64,000 nucleotides of DNA from Lantana camara. Lineage: Eukaryota; Streptophyta; Magnoliopsida; Lamiales; Verbenaceae. The notes under the pieces were generated by a model. The model was not told the origin of the DNA, did no database searches, and saw only the letters and a program-made list of their open reading frames with translations. The stretch is taken from NCBI GenBank assembly GCA_037501455.1, contig CM074865.1, forward strand, positions 13,772,501 to 13,836,500. The letters are read 5' to 3'. Shown piece after piece: positions 46,544-57,968 of the stretch (its first letter is position 1; each line of letters opens with the position of its first letter). The position numbers and the translations under genes are program-made.

Positions 46544-49500
46544 GTAACTTCTACTTAAACAAAATTATAAGTTTCCTTTTTCTTGGCTTGTGTTCTTGGG
46601 TTGTGTTCTATAATATTAGCTCTGAATTTTAATTCTCCCTTGAAAATCAGAACCTATCGCATATTCTAGAATTCTGTAGAATTTTATGTTTTTAAGTTGG
46701 GGGTGGAATTTGAATGCTCAAAAAGGTGGCATATGTAATGAAGGCATGTTTTTATCTATGGAATTTTTAAAATTTGTGTTTGTATCTCTTTTTTTTATGT
46801 TAATTAATCATGTTTGTATCATGATGTTGTTGCTTATTGTGGAAAAAATATATGAAGTGATGCATAAATCAAATAACAGTTCTCATATTTGTCTGGCATA
46901 AGCTTTATCATGCCACCAATTGAGAAAGTAACAACCACCAGAGGAGAAGTACAGCATATAACACACCACTAAATTCATAACACCACCTAAGCCAGTTTTC
47001 TCCTAAATCTGAAATTTGTGAAACCACATTGATCAATTTTGGCCATACCTTTTAACTCCTTTGGCACCTCTTTTCCTTGCAAAATGAGACAACTTTGATT
47101 CTGCGCAGTTTGATTAGCCGACAGAGAGAATGCTGCTCTCAAAATTTAAACCACAATTCACAAGAATTTTTCTCACCTTCATGTTCTTCCTTAAAAGAGA
47201 TTGAGTTAAAAGGTCTTCCTCATTTTTCTTTGGACTAAAATAGTCCAAACTTGATTTTCATTCTTGAATCTTCATTTTTATAATACGGTATTGTTAAAGA
47301 AAAATTTGTCATTGTAAAATTGTGTTTTGATGTATATGTGAAATTATTAGTTACATCTTTGATCAATTATGATTTCGTGGAACTCTTATTCAAAAATATT
47401 GTGCATTAGATAAAATAGACGAGACCATTGCTATATTGTAATGAATCTGTTAGTTTTATTTCATATAGGAAATCGGTCTCCTGAAAGATGTTCTCCAAGT
47501 TTTGGCAATCTGCCTTCAATAGAGCACTATTAAGTTCTTTAGTTGCACGGCACTTGGATTCCATTGGGCTGAAAAACATTGTTCTTCTATTAGGTACAAT
47601 CTCATGAACATTCTTATGCTAGGGGCTTTCATCATTAATTTTTCTTGTCGGTTTGATAAAATTTGAGCTGAAGTTGTTGTTGATTGGGAATGCTATGTTG
47701 ATGGTTGCTATAAGTGAATGTGGTTGTGATCAGTTTGAGGATGCTTTATTAGTTTGAGATTTTTTGGTTTATGCTTTTAAGCATGTTGCCCTTCGAGCCT
47801 CTTTGTTGTTTTTGTTTGTATAAAACTGTCAGATTTGTATATTCATCAATTGCTAACTTATAATTTCTAAGTGTTCAACTTCTGGTTGTGCAGGTACGAG
47901 CAAGAGATCACTTGTCCCGGTTTAAAACAGAAGGTTTTTACTTCCTATTGTAAAAGGAAGAGAAGAGATAAGGTAATTGGCTCTATAGTCTTCTTTTCAA
48001 TGAAGATTTTAAGCAAAAGATGAACTAGTTAAGTTTTGAGCTTGCAATTCACCTTGACATAACATTATAATCTGCACGAATATTCATATATATTATAGCA
48101 ACTTAGGACTTATAATCCTTGATTAACATCTCATTAATTTCTAAAATTGAGGAAATTACGGTGGAGAATGGACATGCATATAAACCTACCAAATCTAGAA
48201 AACTGACATTAAAGCTATAAGCAAATAAAACCCTTTCATCCAATGATCAGAAACCTGCTCCAGGGGGTGTAAGTGTAATAAACAATATGTAAGGGAGGTT
48301 TCTGTAACAAGCCTGTAAACCTGCTTTCATCCACATAATAGCTAGTAGATCTCAGGTTAGCATAAACTCGGTTGTGCCACCCGAAGGTGTACGAGGCCTC
48401 CCATAATCCAAGCTGCCATCACATTGTAGTTATCTTGTTAGTTGAATTTAGATTAGGACTCATTTTGGTCCTAAATTTTATACCAGACTGTATCATTTTT
48501 TTGAGCCCCTATTCAAATGGTATGCAAGCTTGTTAGTATTTTCTTCTAATTCTTGGTTAAGGTAAATATTACTTGTCTGAGATACCTTGAGGATGATTTG
48601 ACGGGTAAAGTCTTATTTAACTGATTGTACAAATTGTTGGCTTGTATAAACAAAATTACTCCTGCGGGATATTGCTCTTTGCTCTTCTATCTGTTCACCC
48701 TCTTATTAGTTATTAGTATCGTATTCCTTTTCGCCCGTCCTTCATTTTGCAATAACTGTACTACGAAACAAATTTTTATCTGATATCTTCTTTATTTTTT
48801 CCAGCCTTTGGTCACAAAGCAGCATAACTCTTGTTACAAGCACAAGGTATATCTCTTTGTATACTAGTCTGCCATGATATAATACATCTATTTGGATCCT
48901 TTTTTTCCAAGTTTATTACAAAAATACTCACTTTCAGTATTAATGAATATTAATTTCTCTATTTGTATATTCATACTTAAAATATGCTAACTTATTATCA
49001 TTTTTATGCATTATCTTATATATCCATGCATTTACGTGTGTTTAAAGATTAAATCCTTAGTCAGCAGATAACCTTTGGATGTTTAATGTTTTTGTTGACA
49101 GATCAGGCACTTCAAATGGCTTAAGTGACAATGTAGAAACACTTGGTAAATTTTCAAATGGTGGAGAGAAGTTTTCGCTTCATATCTAGTGTTGCATATT
49201 TTACGTAATGTTAGCAAAATATGGATTTATGTAATAATACATGAAAATTTTGTAATTCGGTAGATTTTATCAAATTTTGTGTAGTTGGATATGTTATTAC
49301 ATTATTATTGGATTTATGGACATAGTTGAATTTCTAAATTATTGTTGGTCTATTACACATTATTGTTGAATTTCATGGTTTTTATTATTTTATTTTGGGG
49401 TATATAATTTCAGAAAAACAGGTTCAAAATTTAAAAAAAAAAATTCAAAAATTAATTATAATACGAAAATTGCGACGAAAATTCGTCTGAAAAAATTCTA

Positions 49501-50664
49501 AAATTTTGAATAATTGTCAGATTTTCGTCTGAAAATGGTCTGAAGTTCGTCTGAAATATATTGATGTTCGTCTGAAATTTCGTCTGAAAAATAACATAAA
49601 ATTAATAAAATATAATTTTTTTCGTCTGAAATTTGGTCGGAAATTTCATCGGAAAAGATATTCAGACGATAACCTGGGGTCGCAAATTCGTCGGAAAAAG
49701 ATAAGAGGAAAAATTGGCCAATATAATTTCGTCGGAAATTTCGTCGGAATTTCGTCTGAAAATTAAACCATGAAAATTTGGTCTATATTTACTCGTCGGT
49801 ACTTTCGTCGCAATTTCGCCGGAAAATGAGTTCGTCGGAAAATTGCCGATTTCGGGCGAGATTATTTTTCGTCCGAAATTCGTCGGAATTTCATCGGAAA
49901 AATAGTTCGTCGGAGTTTTCGCCGGAAATTTCGTCTGAATTTAACTCCGACGAGGGTTTCTCCGTCCAACTTGAGTTCGTCGGTGATTCGTCTGAAATTG
50001 GTCGGAAATCAAGGATTTCAGACGAACAAGACCAAATTTTCGTCTGAAATTTTCGCCGGAAATCGGCTGTTTTTTTGTAGTGATTGTTTTTATTTTCTCC
50101 CCCTTAAAATGTAATCCCCCTTTATTTTGTAAAGAGAGTAGTTTTAGGGTGAGATCTCTAATTAGATTAGGAGATGGAGAAACAAGACGGAGCAAGCAAC
50201 GGAATAAGAAGTCCATCAAGGCTCCAAAAGTGTTTGGATGCAATTATTTTAATGTAATAGAATAGGATTCTTTTTTAGTGCTCTCTTTGTGTGTTTAATT
50301 CCGTTTGATGCATGAATAGAACCATGGTCCATAAAATGACTATTATGGACCATGCATAGGAGGCCCATGATTGTCCATATTATAGGAGCATGCTAGGCTT
50401 TTATTATCTTGTTATGAATGTTATCTTTATGTGCATAAATGTGTTCATGCATTAAATAAGATAAAATAAGATAATAATTACAATTGATGAGTCTTGGTGG
50501 AATTTTTTGAAATTCTTTAACCCCGAACCGTCTTAGATAGTCTCAGACAAAACAAATATTAAATCCAAATGGAAATTGAAGGATAAAATTTGATTTTATA
50601 AATTTCCAAGCATTCCGTCAATAGAATTATTTGTTTTAGAATTAATCAAATCATTAAGTATTGG

Positions 50665-50967
50665 CCACGAGGCGTGGGATACGAAATGACGAGATTAATT
50701 GAACTAAAATAATTCTTTGCATAAAAGATGCAATTTTTCAAAGTTAAAATTATGGTATTGGCCACGAGGCGTGGGATATCCATAATGGCGATGGAGAAAT
50801 CTTAGGGATTGACGGGTCGGATTTAAATACTGATTAGTATAGATGTCGCACGAGTCGTGGGTCTATATGAAAGGTAATGCAAAATAATATTAGGAGTTGT
50901 ATAGAGATACAATTGATGATAAGATCGTCTACCTTAAGGCTTAAAGTCGGATGTCTCACGAGTCGTG
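50665..50967 (+). promoter_or_regulatory. Four short hairpin motifs in the copia RNA leader
   Basis: CCACGAGGCGTGG occurs at 50665 and 50762. CACGAGTCGTG occurs at 50849 and 50957. Each is a perfect 5-bp stem with a loop of one to three bases, spaced 97, 87 and 108 bp. All four are followed by GGG(A/T), and they lie 210-510 bp before the gag ATG. A role in RNA packaging or dimerisation is possible but inferred. Confidence 0.5.
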
Positions 50968-51175
50968 GGTCCGATGATAAGTGCTTGAGGATCTTAATAA
51001 CCACTATTTGAGAAACATGATTTTTCTAAAATTATTAGGGGGTCAAAGGAGTTTGATTAAAATAGTGGGAGACTACATTTGATAAAAGTCCATATCATTT
51101 GTAATTGTTATTATTTCATATCCGTCACTCATACTACGTTTTCTGCTTACATGTAGATTTTCTGCTAAAATCAAG

Positions 51176-54100
51176 ATGTCTAAAAATCCACTTAGTGCTA
51201 TCCTTGAGGCCAATAAATTGACTGGCTCGAATTATGCTGATTGGCTTCGCAATCTCAAGATTGTCTTGGATTCTGAAAAGAGGACCTATGTATTGACACA
51301 GTCTCCTCCCGATGTCATACCTGATGACATGGCAGCTGATGAGAGAGAAACAGCTCTCAAGTGGCAAGAAGATGATCTACAGGCTAGATGTCTAATGCTT
51401 GCCACTATGTCTCCCGAGTTGCAGAGGCAGCATGCTGAGATGCGCCACTCGGCAGAGATCCATCTTCACTTGGAACAGATTTACAAGCCCATCAATAGGA
51501 TTGATCGATTCGCGGCATCTAACGAGTTATTCTCACTCAAGATGGCTGAGGGATCAAGTGTTCATGAACACTGTATTAAGGCTTTAGGCCTTATTGAAAA
51601 GCTTGCAAGTCTCGAGGTGATCATGGATAATGAGCTTTACGTAGATTTGATCTTAACCTCTCTGCCACCTTCATTCAAACAGTTCATAATAAACTTCAAT
51701 ATGAATGGAGCTAAAGTCTCAGTTGAGGAACTGATGAACATGCTCGTAACTGCCGAGCGAACTATGAAGAAGGATAAGACTATTTTCTTAGTAGGTTCAT
51801 CTTCATCCCAGACTAAGGCTGCAAAGCCAAAGAAGGGTAAGGGAAAGGGTTTCCAAAAGAAGAAAAAGACTCTTAAGCCCACCTGTGGGGTTAAGAAAAC
51901 GAACACTAAGAAGAAGGCCAATCAAGCTGAGGATCAGTGCTTCCATTGCAAGAAACCAGGGCATTGGAAAAGGAACTGTAAGGAGTACTTAGCTACCCTT
52001 ACAAAAGGTATAAATCTCATCGAAATTAACCTTTCATTCAATTCTAATAACTGGGTATTAGACTCTGGATGCGCTTCTCACATCTGTAATACGTTACAGG
52101 GAATGAGCAACGTCCGTGAGGTTGATGAAAGAGAACATGTTCTTCGAGTGGGCAATGGAGCAAGAGTTGCAGCAAAGGCCATAGGACATGTTAGGTTAAA
52201 GTTAGGAGATGGTTTTATTTTAGTATTGAACAATGTTTTATTTGTTCCTGAGTTAGTTAAAAACATTATTTCCATTCCTGTACTAGACTTGGAAGGTTTT
52301 TTCTTCTCTATTACTAATGCTATGTTTTACATTTTGAAGAATGGTTCTTCACATGCATTAGGGTCTTTACAAAATGGTTTGTATTTAACTAATACTAATT
52401 TAAATCTCCTAAATGTCGAACGAGAAAACAAACGAAAATCAAATGACCAAACTTCAGCAAAGATTTGGCATGCTAGACTTGGACATATCTCCAAGAATAG
52501 GCTTCTAAAGATGGCTAACTTAGGATCATTCAATACGAATGATCTAAACGAGTTAACCACTTGTGAATCCTGTTTAAAGGGAAAGATGACTAAGTCCCCT
52601 TTTAAAGGGCATGTAGAGCGAAGCCAAAATCTTTTGGATTTGATCCATACAGATGTTTGCGGACCACTAAATGTTAGTACCCGAAACGGCTGCAATTACT
52701 TCATCACATTTACTGATGATTTCAGTAGATATGGGTATGTGTACCTGATGAAACATAAGTCTGAGGCCTTTGAAAAGTTCATAGAGTATAAAACAGAGGT
52801 TGAGAACCAGACAGATCGCAAAATTAAGGCTCTTCGATCAGATCGAGGTGGCGAGTATTTAAGTGATCTCTTTATTGGTTATTTGAAAGATAATGGGATT
52901 ATCTCACAATGGACTCCGCCCGGGACTCCTCAGTTAAATGGGGTGTCCGAGCGACGAAATCGGACTTTATTGGATATGGTCCGATCCATGATGAGTTTCA
53001 CGGATCTTCCAATATCGTTTTGGGGTTATGCTCTTGAAACGGCTGCGAAGATAATTAATTTAGTTCCTTCCAAATCTGTGCCCGAAATACCATATAAGAT
53101 GTGGTTTTCAAAACCCCCCACTTATTCATACCTTAGAGTTTGGGGATGTCCTGCATACGTCAAGAGACTAGTGGGAGACAAATTGGATTCCAGATCCAGT
53201 TTGTGTAAATTTGTAGGATACCCTAGAGAGTCTGTGGGTTACTATTTTTATGATCCCTCGGAACAAAAGGTGTTTGTTTCGAGGAATGCCACTTTTCTAG
53301 AAAAAGAGTTTCTAGTTGAAAAGTCAGGCAAGATTGCAGAACTTACTGAAGTTCAACAAGAACCTACAAATGATCAAGCAATGGAACCTTCCTCTTTCCC
53401 ACAACAAGAAGTAAACACAAGCCCTCGCAGATCTGTGAGAACAATTAGACCGCCAGACCGACTCAATTTACTAACTGAAACCGGTCAATCGGATAGCGAT
53501 CCGAGATCATATGATGATGCAATATCGGATAGAGATTCGATAAAATGGCAGCAAGCCATGAACTCCGAAATGGACTCTATGTACTCCAACAAGGTATGGA
53601 CCTTGGTAGATCTTCCTGAAGGCGAGAAAGCTATAGGATGTAAATGGATCTACAAGCGAAAGCTTGGAGCTGATGGAGAAGTGGCAACCTACAAGGCTAG
53701 GTTGGTTGCAAAGGGATACACTCAAAGGCCAGGTGTTGACTTTGAGGAAACGTATTCCCCTGTAGCAATGCCTAAATCCATTCGGATACTTTTAGCAATA
53801 GCTGCGTACTATGATTACGAAATATGGCAAATGGATGTGAAAACGGCTTTTCTGAATGGAGATTTAGATAAAGACATTTATATGGAACAACCGGAAGGTT
53901 TCATATCCAGTGGGAGCGAACAGAAAGTCTGCAAACTCCAGAGATCCATATATGGACTCAAACAGGCGTCTAGAAGTTGGAACATCCGTTTTGATGAGAC
54001 AGTCAAATCGTTTGGCTTTATTAAGAACGAGTATGAACCATGTGTTTACAAGAAAATCAGTGGGCGAGTCGTACAATTTTTGGTGTTGTATGTAGATGAT

Positions 54101-55078
54101 ATCTTACTCATTGGGAATGAGAAAGATGTGCTGCAAACAACAAAGACTTGGTTGTCTACTCAGTTTTCCATGAAGGACTTGGGAGAAGCTTCCTTTATTC
54201 TCGGTATAAAAATCTATAGAGATAGATCACAGAGATTAATAGGTATGTCCCAAGTTCAGTACATAGACAAAGTACTGAAACGGTTCAGTATGGAGGAATC
54301 TAAGAGAGGATTCCTGCCAATGAGACATGGGTTGATCCTCTCTAAATCAATGTGTCCTAACACTGAAGAAGAGAAGGATAGGATGTCTCGTATACCCTAT
54401 GCATCTGCAATAGGGAGCATAATGTATGCTATGTTATGTACTAGACCTGATGTCGCGTACGCTTTGAGCGTTACAAGTCGATTTCAGTCAAACTTTGGTG
54501 AGAGTCACTGGTCTGCCGTGAAATCCATCCTTAAGTACTTGAAAAGGACTAAGGATTTATTTCTTGTATACGGCGGAAAGGGAGAACTGAAATTAGAAGG
54601 ATACACCGACTCAAGCTTCCAGTCGGATGTAGACGATTTTAAATCCACTTCCGGATTCATATTTCGGTTAAATGGTGGTGCAGTAAGTTGGAAAAGTTCC
54701 AAACAAGAAACTACTGCTGACTCCACTTGTGAAGCGGAGTATATAGCTGCATCAGAGGCAGCGAAAGAAGGTGTGTGGATGAAAAACTTCATCCAAGAGT
54801 TGGATGTAGTGCCTAGCATTGCTGACCCGGTCGTTGTCTTCTGCGACAATAACGGAGCGATTGCACAATCAAAAGAACCAAGAGCTCATCAACGGTCAAA
54901 GCACATCCTAAGAAGATTTCATCTAATTAGAGAAATCATAGAAAGAGGCGACGTTATCGTGGAACGTGTACCCTCGGCAGAAAACGTAGCAGACCCGCTT
55001 ACTAAACCTCTTAGCCAAAAGGTCTTTGAAGGACATCTCCAGGAGATGGGTCTTAAGGCTATGGGCAATTGGCTCTGA
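51176..55078 (+). CDS. Copia gag-pol polyprotein, intact, 1300 aa
   Basis: One uninterrupted frame runs from ATG 51176 to TGA 55076-55078. Gag occupies about residues 1-250 and ends in a Lys-rich stretch with the CCHC knuckle C255-C258-H263-C268. Protease has the canonical D296-S297-G298. The GAG-pre-integrase motif (IWHARLGHISKNRLLKM) is near 430-446. Integrase has D493, D556 and E592, which keeps the D-D35-E pattern. Reverse transcriptase has AFLNGDLDKDIYMEQPEGF near 891-909 and YVDD at 972-975. RNase H lies at the C-terminus (YTDSSFQSD, CEAEY, FCDNNGAI). All catalytic residues are present, so the element could be autonomous, but its leader is broken by the 6.5-kb CACTA. Confidence 0.95.
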   Translation: MSKNPLSAILEANKLTGSNYADWLRNLKIVLDSEKRTYVLTQSPPDVIPDDMAADERETALKWQEDDLQARCLMLATMSPELQRQHAEMRHSAEIHLHLEQIYKPINRIDRFAASNELFSLKMAEGSSVHEHCIKALGLIEKLASLEVIMDNELYVDLILTSLPPSFKQFIINFNMNGAKVSVEELMNMLVTAERTMKKDKTIFLVGSSSSQTKAAKPKKGKGKGFQKKKKTLKPTCGVKKTNTKKKANQAEDQCFHCKKPGHWKRNCKEYLATLTKGINLIEINLSFNSNNWVLDSGCASHICNTLQGMSNVREVDEREHVLRVGNGARVAAKAIGHVRLKLGDGFILVLNNVLFVPELVKNIISIPVLDLEGFFFSITNAMFYILKNGSSHALGSLQNGLYLTNTNLNLLNVERENKRKSNDQTSAKIWHARLGHISKNRLLKMANLGSFNTNDLNELTTCESCLKGKMTKSPFKGHVERSQNLLDLIHTDVCGPLNVSTRNGCNYFITFTDDFSRYGYVYLMKHKSEAFEKFIEYKTEVENQTDRKIKALRSDRGGEYLSDLFIGYLKDNGIISQWTPPGTPQLNGVSERRNRTLLDMVRSMMSFTDLPISFWGYALETAAKIINLVPSKSVPEIPYKMWFSKPPTYSYLRVWGCPAYVKRLVGDKLDSRSSLCKFVGYPRESVGYYFYDPSEQKVFVSRNATFLEKEFLVEKSGKIAELTEVQQEPTNDQAMEPSSFPQQEVNTSPRRSVRTIRPPDRLNLLTETGQSDSDPRSYDDAISDRDSIKWQQAMNSEMDSMYSNKVWTLVDLPEGEKAIGCKWIYKRKLGADGEVATYKARLVAKGYTQRPGVDFEETYSPVAMPKSIRILLAIAAYYDYEIWQMDVKTAFLNGDLDKDIYMEQPEGFISSGSEQKVCKLQRSIYGLKQASRSWNIRFDETVKSFGFIKNEYEPCVYKKISGRVVQFLVLYVDDILLIGNEKDVLQTTKTWLSTQFSMKDLGEASFILGIKIYRDRSQRLIGMSQVQYIDKVLKRFSMEESKRGFLPMRHGLILSKSMCPNTEEEKDRMSRIPYASAIGSIMYAMLCTRPDVAYALSVTSRFQSNFGESHWSAVKSILKYLKRTKDLFLVYGGKGELKLEGYTDSSFQSDVDDFKSTSGFIFRLNGGAVSWKSSKQETTADSTCEAEYIAASEAAKEGVWMKNFIQELDVVPSIADPVVVFCDNNGAIAQSKEPRAHQRSKHILRRFHLIREIIERGDVIVERVPSAENVADPLTKPLSQKVFEGHLQEMGLKAMGNWL

Positions 55079-55083
55079 GGGCA

Positions 55084-55093
55084 AGTGGGAGAT
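55084..55093 (+). promoter_or_regulatory. Polypurine tract
   Basis: AAGTGGGAGA stands directly before the 3' LTR start TGTTAGAG. Confidence 0.7.
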
Positions 55094-57056
55094 TGTTAGA
55101 GTAGTGCCCTAGAAGAGCCAAATAGTTTAGGCCTCTTATTGTAAACTACTCTTATTAGCAGCAATTTGTGACATTAATGAAATAATAAATGTAACGTTTC
55201 ATAGTCGTTTAATTCTATGTGGCCTATTCATCATATCTCATTCAAGTTTATTAATTGCATATTATAACTGTTTGTGTATGGATGAAACCCCAAGGTCACA
55301 TTAAGCTACGGGACTTGACCTCGCATAGGGATGGAGGTTATGAAACAAGTCTCTATGGCGTGACCTAAACCAACTCCAAGTCGAAGAGTCTAATAAGCAC
55401 GGGGATGTTGACTTGACTCGATTGAGACTTGCTCATATGACGTGCCTTTTAGAAAGGTTACTTTGTTTCATAAGTATTGAATGTAGAGACATTCACACGC
55501 GTATGGGGGTGCTTGTTAGGGAACAAGTACACTGAGGATCCCGATAGGAACACCTCAATGGGGTAAGGCTTTTACGCCTTAATGATGAGGTTGGTTCCCT
55601 AGTTATGGTAGTGTCTAAATGGTCCTTAGACTTGAGGCTCCATTGATGCTCTATGCATGACAAGGGCAATGTTTGATATACACCTAGAGATTCATGGGTT
55701 CCATGAATCTCGTTATGGTTGTATGTTGGTATTGTTCGAATCATGTATGGGGGCATATGAGATGCCAACATAGAATCTATCGTTCGTCTAGAAGAACGAG
55801 TGAATCACCCATGAATTCTATTGTAGTACATTCCACTTAAATCCTTGCGCAAGGTAGTGAGATCTAAATTAGGAAATGAGTTTCCTAGAGTGTTAGATAA
55901 AATGGAATTGCTATTAGAATTAATTCATAGCATTAGGACTAATAGGGTTCTATTATTCCCATGCCCTAGGTCCTAATCGGGGATTAGACGATAGAAGGAT
56001 CTTATCTCACGGTATCCATGAGACTGAAAGGTTCACAACATAAACTTCACCTATTGGATGGGTGGTCATGAGCTTGTCACTAGACATCGATCATGATCTG
56101 TAGGTACTGATTAATTAAAAGGAGTTTTAATTAAACAATGATTAATTGAAAGGGTTTGATTGAATCAATAAGATAAATTGTTATCTAAAATACCACGTTA
56201 AGAATGTGGGCCTACTACTATTCATTGGTGAACCTAAGGGGTCACACAATGACTCGAATTGAACAACAAGATTATCTAAAGATCAATAGAGATTGATTGA
56301 TAAATTAAAAGAGTTTAATTTATGAGAGAGTAATTAATTAATAATTGTATTAATTAATTTATGCTTAATTGTTAAGCTATTGAGAATAGATGTTAAAGAG
56401 TTAACATTAATTTAAATAAGTGTATTTAAATTAATTGGACTTGAAATTTAATTAGGAGTAATTAATTTTTAAGTCCACCAATTTAATTAGATGTTGGACT
56501 TTAATTATTGTAATTAAATTAAGTCTACTAATTAAATAAATATTGGGTCTTTTAATTTAATTAGTAGTAATTTAATTAAAGCCCATTATATCAACTAGCT
56601 TAGCCCATAGGGTTTTTGACCTAGGGTTAAGCATATAAACAGATTTGTGAGAAGAAAGAAATCATCGTTTTTTTTCTTCTTTTCTGCTTTCTCTCCAAGT
56701 CTCTCTCTTCTCTCTCTTTTCTCAATACAGTATTGAGAATACTATTAGATAATCAATATCTAATTAGTGTTCTAGTGTGCTAATTGATTAGTTATTCAAT
56801 TACGAGTCGTGGACTACCTTAGAGGAATTCCGCGTGGGATTCTTGGAAGAAGATCGGATAGAAGAGAACCGGGTAGGTTTTGGAAAGCCTTCTTGTCATC
56901 GCCATCAACTGGAAGCGAAAGAGGTATTTGATTCTTCTTCCGCTTAAATCGTAAATTTGAATCAAAGGCTGATCTTAATTGGAATTCCGATAAAACTTGT
57001 TTTATAATCCCTAAAAATTTTAACTTCCGCTGCGTTAGGGTTGACGAATTCCAGCA
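55094..57056 (+). repeat. 3' LTR of the large copia
   Basis: 1963 bp, no length difference from the 5' LTR and one noticed substitution; followed by the GTTTC duplication. Confidence 0.95.
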
Positions 57057-57968
57057 GTTTCGGCATATAAGACGAAGATATAACACCATTAGATAGTAGA
57101 TCCCTAGTGGAATTATATCAATTAACTATGTAAAGTCAAAAGATAACATAGCGGATCCATTAACAAAGGGCCTATCTAGAGATTAAATATATTGTTTGGA
57201 GAAAGAAATGAGAAATAAGTGCTTATCTCATAAGCATTTATTTTTAGAGTTTGCTAACACTTCCTAAAATCACTAATTAAAGTCCAAGTATTGATAACCC
57301 AACTTTGTTGACGGGAAATCCCATGATCTTGGTTCAATAGGACAATTAAGTCACAAGAAATAGTCAAACATTTAGAAAACTATTTCTAACTCATTCCTAA
57401 GACAATAAAATGCTGCTTGCAAAGGATAAGATATTAAGTTAAGATTTTGAATGATACTTATAAGGTGAAGTATAACAGGATACTCTTTAATTAGAAAATT
57501 ATTCATGTAAGTGTGAAAGTGTCTGTTTCAAAAGTAGACACTTATGAATCCATGAAGTTATCCAATCTTGAAACAAACACAATCATGAAAACTAAAAGTG
57601 CTAGAATGATTATTGTGAAAGTACGATTATCTTAGTCTACACTAACGGCTGAATAATTCAAAATATCAAGTTCACTGATTAGTCAAATAAATCTCATTGT
57701 GCATCGCTATGGAAGATTCAATGTCACAAGCCACTTACCCGGATGGAATTAATTGTTAGCATAATCTCTCTTGCGTATCTGCATTGATCATATGTATATC
57801 TTTAAGAGATTAATTTTTTATTCATGTGGGTGATTGTTGGAATTTTGATAAATATAATGTATACAGATGGGCGATTGTTGGAATTTAGATAAATATTATA
57901 TATACATATATTATTTATCAAAATCTATAATGATTGAATATGAAAGTTGAAATTAAATTTAATAATTA
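57057..57968 (+). pseudogene. Old copia fragment, right half and 3' LTR start
   Basis: RNase H resumes as RHIRRRYNTIR and, after a stop and a frame change, SINYVKSKDNIADPLTKGLS. It is followed by non-coding 3' sequence and a purine-rich GGGTGATTGTTGGAATTTTG / GGGCGATTGTTGGAATTTAG pair (57829 and 57869) that marks the start of its 3' LTR, duplicated once. The LTR probably continues after the MULE insertion to about 59450 (a TATA-like ATCTATAAATTAAA lies near 59200). Its far end is not clear. Confidence 0.65.

Larger units (their letters stand above)
43528..50082. mobile_element. Non-autonomous CACTA (Pack-CACTA) element, 6555 bp, inside the copia leader
   Basis: The ends are CACTACAAGAAAACA at 43528 and, inverted, TGTTTTTTTGTAGTG ending at 50082. 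The ATT duplication occurs at 43525-43527 and 50083-50085. Subterminal zones (about 43550-44100 and 49460-50060) are dense in TTCGTCTGAAA / TCAGACGAA and CCGACGAA motifs, different from those of the CACTA at 27438. No transposase is seen. The interior carries plus-strand exon-intron fragments of at least two host genes. Much of 46560-49440 is intron-like AT-rich sequence without a confident assignment. Confidence 0.9.
40469..57056 (+). mobile_element. Full-length copia retrotransposon carrying a CACTA insertion
   Basis: LTRs at 40469-42431 and 55094-57056 are both 1963 bp, with a constant offset and one base difference noticed on reading (A at 41012, G at 55637). The GTTTC duplication flanks the element (40464-40468 and 57057-57061). 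Gag-pol is intact. Without the 6555-bp CACTA insertion in the leader plus its 3-bp duplication, the element would be about 10.0 kb. The near-identical LTRs mark a very recent insertion into an older copia. Confidence 0.95.
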
